Shown one piece after another: positions 62,401 to 64,000 of a stretch of 64,000 bases of DNA. Within the stretch, counting starts at the first letter, position 1. Each line of letters opens with the position of its first letter. The notes below the pieces were generated by a model. That model did not search any database and had not been told where the DNA came from. It worked only from the letters and a program-made list of their open reading frames with translations. Location: contig CM037783.1 of assembly GCA_021229015.1 (NCBI GenBank), positions 52,712,904 to 52,776,903 on the forward strand, given 5' to 3'. The stretch is from Solen grandis. Taxonomy: Eukaryota; Mollusca; Bivalvia; Adapedonta; Solenidae. The position numbers were made by a program, and so were the translations under genes.

Positions 62401-63582
62401 ATTTACATAAAAGTCAATTTATTCTTACTGGCTATACATATCTCATTTTTGAAATAAAATATTTTTCGCTTATTTCACCAGCTCTTAAGTTTCGCGGAAA
62501 TGAAATTTGGTTTTATTCGCAGACAAAAAACTTTTCACAATCTGATTTTGCAAAGGCAGTAAACTACCGCTATAGAAGGCGCCTTGATTCTTTCAGTAAC
62601 CCAATCAGCTTTTGAAATGGCACCAGTAATAGTAAACAAGCTCATTGAAAGAAAACAAAGTTATATCAATTTCATCGTCGCTGCAGTACCTGATTGATGA
62701 ACGCATTTATTATAGTTAGCACTCAAAGGAAATTCTGTAATCTCAGAAATATTTCCTTTAACATCTAAACTTAATACATTTTTAAAAAGAACTTTCGTTT
62801 GTTTTGATGCCATTACGCACGAGCTCAAAGGGAAGAGAACACCATAGGCACCTTCGCGTTTGCATAGGTGTTATCATCATTGCACTATCACCTTCCGGTG
62901 TACATGCGCATTCCATGTAACAAAAAATGTCCGATTCAGAGTCTGATTCTGAAGGTAAGTTTACATAAATTAGGATAAATTTGTATTATATCTATGTTAA
63001 CAGAATTAAATGTCTGTCTTGCCTTCTGTTTGTATAAACTCGTCCATTTGTACTGTTGTACTTGAATATCTTCTCCTGCAGATGCGCACCGGAAGGCCAC
63101 GGGGCGGTAATGATAACGCGACATCACGATAGTGAAAACGCGAAGATGCGATAATGATAATGCGATAGCATGATAATACGACAGTACGACATTATCATAT
63201 TACGATAATGAAAATTCCGAAGGTGCGATAATGTTAACACGACAGGATGACAGTACCATATTACGATGGTGAAAACGCGACAGTACCATGGTGAAAACAC
63301 AATACTATGTCGCATTATCATCATCGCACAATCGTATTGACACGTTTTCATTATCGTACTATCATTATCGTGCTATCGCGTTTCCGTTATCGTATGGTCG
63401 TGAATTCATGGTAGCATCATCGTGCTATTGAGTATCACGTCTCAAAGGCGATTGTCTTAACGGGATTCCATAGCTTACCGCCTGTACATTCCTGTGGTGT
63501 GGCATCAAATGCTTGCCAGCCGTCAAAACCGGGAGGAAGATCCGGTCTCCTGCACCAGCTCTCGTTCCAAACGTGAAAGTCC
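50320..63582 (-). CDS. Transglutaminase (animal TGase family), partial, five exons seen
   Basis: Animal transglutaminases form Ca-dependent Gln-Lys isopeptide cross-links using a Cys-His-Asp triad. Reading the minus strand I joined 63479-63582, 57453-57695, 55988-56266, 51885-52045 and 50320-50456; phases fit throughout. The exons encode catalytic His (in DFHVWNESW) and Asp (in FDATPQE), the Ca-site segment, beta-barrel 1 and part of beta-barrel 2, about 308 codons. The first exon begins mid-codon, so the N-terminal beta-sandwich and catalytic Cys exons lie beyond 64,000. The last exon seen ends in phase 2, so at least one more (about 45 residues) is expected below 50,320; I did not find it. 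Intact codons in all exons argue for a working gene. Which invertebrate TGase subtype it is cannot be told. Confidence 0.93.
51388..51607. mobile_element. MITE, TTTACCTCATGAATATTCAT family, second copy
   Basis: Opens CCTTTTACCTCATGAATATT, includes GAGCAAACAGGAGTCCCTGA and GGTCTGCTCTGTTTGCC as an internal inverted pair, and ends CAAAATGAGTCTATATGAG, an end also seen in the 4457-4697 copy. In a transglutaminase intron. Confidence 0.65.
51885..52045 (-). CDS. Transglutaminase exon, beta-barrel 1 to 2 link
   Basis: Reads [54 protein letters not shown]. It corresponds to the vertebrate segment that ends LYLENPEIKIR. Ends in phase 0 before gtatac. The surrounding 239-codon open frame is mostly intron. 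Confidence 0.92.
52046..55987. other. Transglutaminase intron
   Basis: AT-rich intron holding the tRNA-like sequence at 53308-53386 and a few homopolymers. No exon seen. Confidence 0.6.
53308..53386 (+). mobile_element. tRNA pseudogene or SINE head with Pol III-type terminator
   Basis: TTGCGTAAGTGGATGGTGAG (A-box-like) and GTAGGTTCGAATCCTTC (perfect B box) are followed by a T5 run at 53382-53386. The D arm and acceptor do not pair well, so I do not call it a tRNA gene. Confidence 0.4.
55988..56266 (-). CDS. Transglutaminase exon, end of core and beta-barrel 1
   Basis: Begins [20 protein letters not shown], so the junction reads PEG-SVEE, like vertebrate PEGSSEE, keeping the last Ca-site Glu. 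It continues [20 protein letters not shown] and [20 protein letters not shown], typical alternating beta-strand sequence of the first C-terminal barrel. 279 bases, phase 1 at both ends. Confidence 0.93.
56756..56881. repeat. Palindromic element, 126 bp
   Basis: GTGAATATGGAATA at the left is inverted at 56868-56881. Inner arms AGAAGTGATACAATT / AATTGTATCACTTC and TTTTCAC / GTGAAAA pair around a GAGCGCGTTGCGCGA centre. Non-coding, in a transglutaminase intron. Confidence 0.8.
57121..57345. repeat. (GTA)n-rich low-complexity stretch
   Basis: A pure AGT/GTA run at 57123-57143, then scattered AGTAGTAG and AGCAGTAG blocks. The Leu/Ile-rich and Val-rich open frames here come from this composition. 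Confidence 0.85.
57453..57695 (-). CDS. Transglutaminase exon with Ca-binding segment
   Basis: Reads [37 protein letters not shown] ... [21 protein letters not shown] aligns with TGM2 EVNAD (Asn398, Asp400), and the Glu of KHPEG with Glu447. All are Ca ligands in the family and are kept here. The exon ends CCGGAGG before gtgggt; reading on would give non-homologous Thr/Ser-rich residues from the intron. Confidence 0.95.
58661..59318. mobile_element. 658-bp multi-arm foldback element with 6-bp target duplication
   Basis: Terminal inverted repeats TATGGTGGCATATTTCTGCC then AGCCACTTATCC (left, 58661) and GGATAGGTGGCTGGCAGAAA then TATGCCACCATA (right, to 59318). TAAAAC flanks it directly on both sides. 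The same tip recurs at 58707-58735 and, inverted, at 58850-58880. A further palindrome (58755-58960) has arms of about 85 bases around CAGAAATATGCCACCATAAT. Non-coding, in a transglutaminase intron. Confidence 0.8.
59319..61544. other. Transglutaminase intron, left of the second-type SINE
   Basis: AT-rich and non-coding. TTAATTAATTAATT near 60,895 is a short tandem run. Nothing else recognised. Confidence 0.6.
61545..61763 (+). mobile_element. tRNA-derived SINE, second type
   Basis: A tRNA-like head, GGATATCGTAGTGATAAGGC ... CCTGGTTCGATTTCTGG, then a tail with CGGTTTCCTCCAACAATAAT, ending AATAAATAAAGTTT. It lies in a transglutaminase intron. Confidence 0.65.
61764..62926. other. Transglutaminase intron up to the candidate plus-strand promoter
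   Basis: Non-coding. GC content rises from about 62,800 to the ETS/NRF1-like motifs before 62,927. Confidence 0.5.
62927..62954 (+). CDS. Possible first coding exon of an unknown gene
   Basis: ATG followed by SDSESDSE and one base, ending at a consensus donor (GAAG then gtaagt). Just upstream lie CACCTTCCGG (ETS/GABP-like, 62889-62898) and ATGCGCA (62904-62910, NRF1-like half), typical of TATA-less housekeeping promoters. A candidate second exon is 63082-63106, after tctcctgcag, giving DAHRKATGR in frame. An acidic Ser start of this kind occurs in many nuclear proteins, so no family can be named. It lies antisense inside a transglutaminase intron. Confidence 0.3.
63105..63435. repeat. Degenerate CGATAATG / CATTATCG repeats, inverted halves
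   Basis: The left half is made of CGATAATGAAAACGCGA-like units, and the right half (from about 63310) of CGTTTTCATTATCGTACTAT units, the reverse orientation. Together they form a large imperfect palindrome next to transglutaminase exon 63479-63582. Confidence 0.75.
63479..63582 (-). CDS. Transglutaminase exon with catalytic His and Asp
   Basis: Reads [20 protein letters not shown], then [14 protein letters not shown]. It matches vertebrate [31 protein letters not shown]. The His of FHVW and the Asp of FDATPQE correspond to TGM2 His335 and Asp358. The acceptor ATTCCAG leaves a G completing the previous codon (probably Trp). Confidence 0.96.
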
Positions 63583-63629
63583 CTGGAATAATGTAATGAA
63601 AGTCTGCTTTCAATTGTTATTGTTGTAGT

Positions 63630-63690
63630 TTGACTTCAGCTATTTCTTGTGGAGGAAGACACTGAGTGCACTGAGACACCCGGGTAGAAC
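63630..63690. mobile_element. SINE fragment that seeds the 48-bp array
   Basis: TTGTGGAGGAAGACACTGAG followed by GTGCACTGAGACACCCGGGTAG resembles the SINE at 25120-25275, which has GGTGGAGGAAGACCC, and the fragment at 11763-11830. The array repeats the next part of the same element. Confidence 0.6.
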
Positions 63691-63980
63691 CACTAGCCTA
63701 CCGCAAACAGCTGGGTGGCTCCTTCACCCGGGTAGAACCACTGGCCTACCGCAGCCAGCTGGGTGGCTCCTTCACCCGGGTAGAACCACTGGCCTACCAC
63801 TGGCCTACTGCAAACAGCTGGGTGGCTCCTTCACCCGGGTAGAACCACTGGCCTACCGCAACCACCTGGGTGGCCCCGTCACCCGGGTAGAACCACTGGC
63901 CTACCGCAACCAGCTGGGTGGCTCCTTCACCCGGGTTGAACCACTGGCCTACCGCATCCAGCTGGATGGTTCCTTCACAT
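63682..63980. repeat. 48-bp tandem array at the right edge
   Basis: Unit begins GGGTAGAACCACTGGCCTAC, then a CAGCTGGGTGGCTCCTTCAC part. Starts at 63682, 63730, 63778, 63837, 63885 and 63933, so the spacing is 48 except for one 59-base unit with an internal 11-base duplication (CTGGCCTACCA). The open frame across it is a by-product of the 16-codon period. Confidence 0.95.
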
Positions 63981-64000
63981 GAACATCGCGAATGACCAGA

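Noticed and set aside
63647..63982. 111-codon frame LLHPGRTTGLPQPAGW as a repetitive protein
   Set aside because: A 48-bp tandem array derived from a SINE; the frame exists only because 48 is divisible by 3.

Overview
This is a eukaryotic, AT-rich, intron-rich genome window. The split genes, the spliceosomal GT-AG junctions, the tRNA-derived SINEs, the many short foldback elements and the repeat families of the 'CAAGAGGGCC ... CTCAGGTGAGC' type all point to a mollusc, most likely a bivalve. That placement is inference, since nothing here identifies a species. There is no prokaryotic operon, CRISPR array or rRNA. Most open reading frames longer than 60 codons are chance or repeat-derived; the real genes are made of short exons.

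Layout. (1) 1-2,450: no supported gene, with a decayed interspersed repeat. (2) 2,450-34,200, minus strand: a full-length VAC14 gene, which I reconstruct as 19 coding exons whose phases all fit, about 806 residues. One base appears to be missing in exon 14. Its introns hold a 36-bp minisatellite of about 40 copies, a 5'-truncated LINE with perfect 15-bp target-site duplications, several MITEs, and a 3.6-kb composite repeat with another element nested in it. (3) 34,092-35,385: a short intergenic region between two divergent starts, with a YY1-like site and a 13-codon upstream ORF on the VAC14 side, a CRE-like site, and a GTCACGTGAT (CLEAR-like) E-box. (4) 35,386-35,457, plus strand: a first coding exon matching the start of the MTSS1/MTSS2 (MIM) I-BAR domain; no further exon is recognised. 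(5) 35.5-50.3 kb: no recognised gene; repeats, a 100-N assembly gap, a tRNA-derived SINE and a 3.46-kb element with roughly 115-bp terminal inverted repeats. (6) 50,320-63,582, minus strand: five exons of an animal transglutaminase, covering the catalytic His and Asp, the Ca-binding segment and most of both beta-barrels. The catalytic-Cys exon must lie beyond the right edge, and the last exon was not found. (7) 62.9-63.1 kb, plus strand: a possible first exon inside a transglutaminase intron, then degenerate inverted repeats, and a 48-bp tandem array at the right edge.

VAC14 is the scaffold of the PIKfyve/FIG4 complex that makes PI(3,5)P2 on endolysosomes. MTSS proteins bend PI(4,5)P2 membranes and bind actin. 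Transglutaminases cross-link proteins and are involved in haemolymph clotting and matrix formation in invertebrates. Nothing shows that these three act together, except the shared VAC14/MTSS intergenic region. I saw no clearly new biological system. The most interesting items are the two minisatellites that seem to have grown out of different parts of one SINE family, the nested repeat with its empty-site comparison, the 658-bp multi-arm foldback element with a target duplication, and the divergent VAC14/MTSS promoter region.
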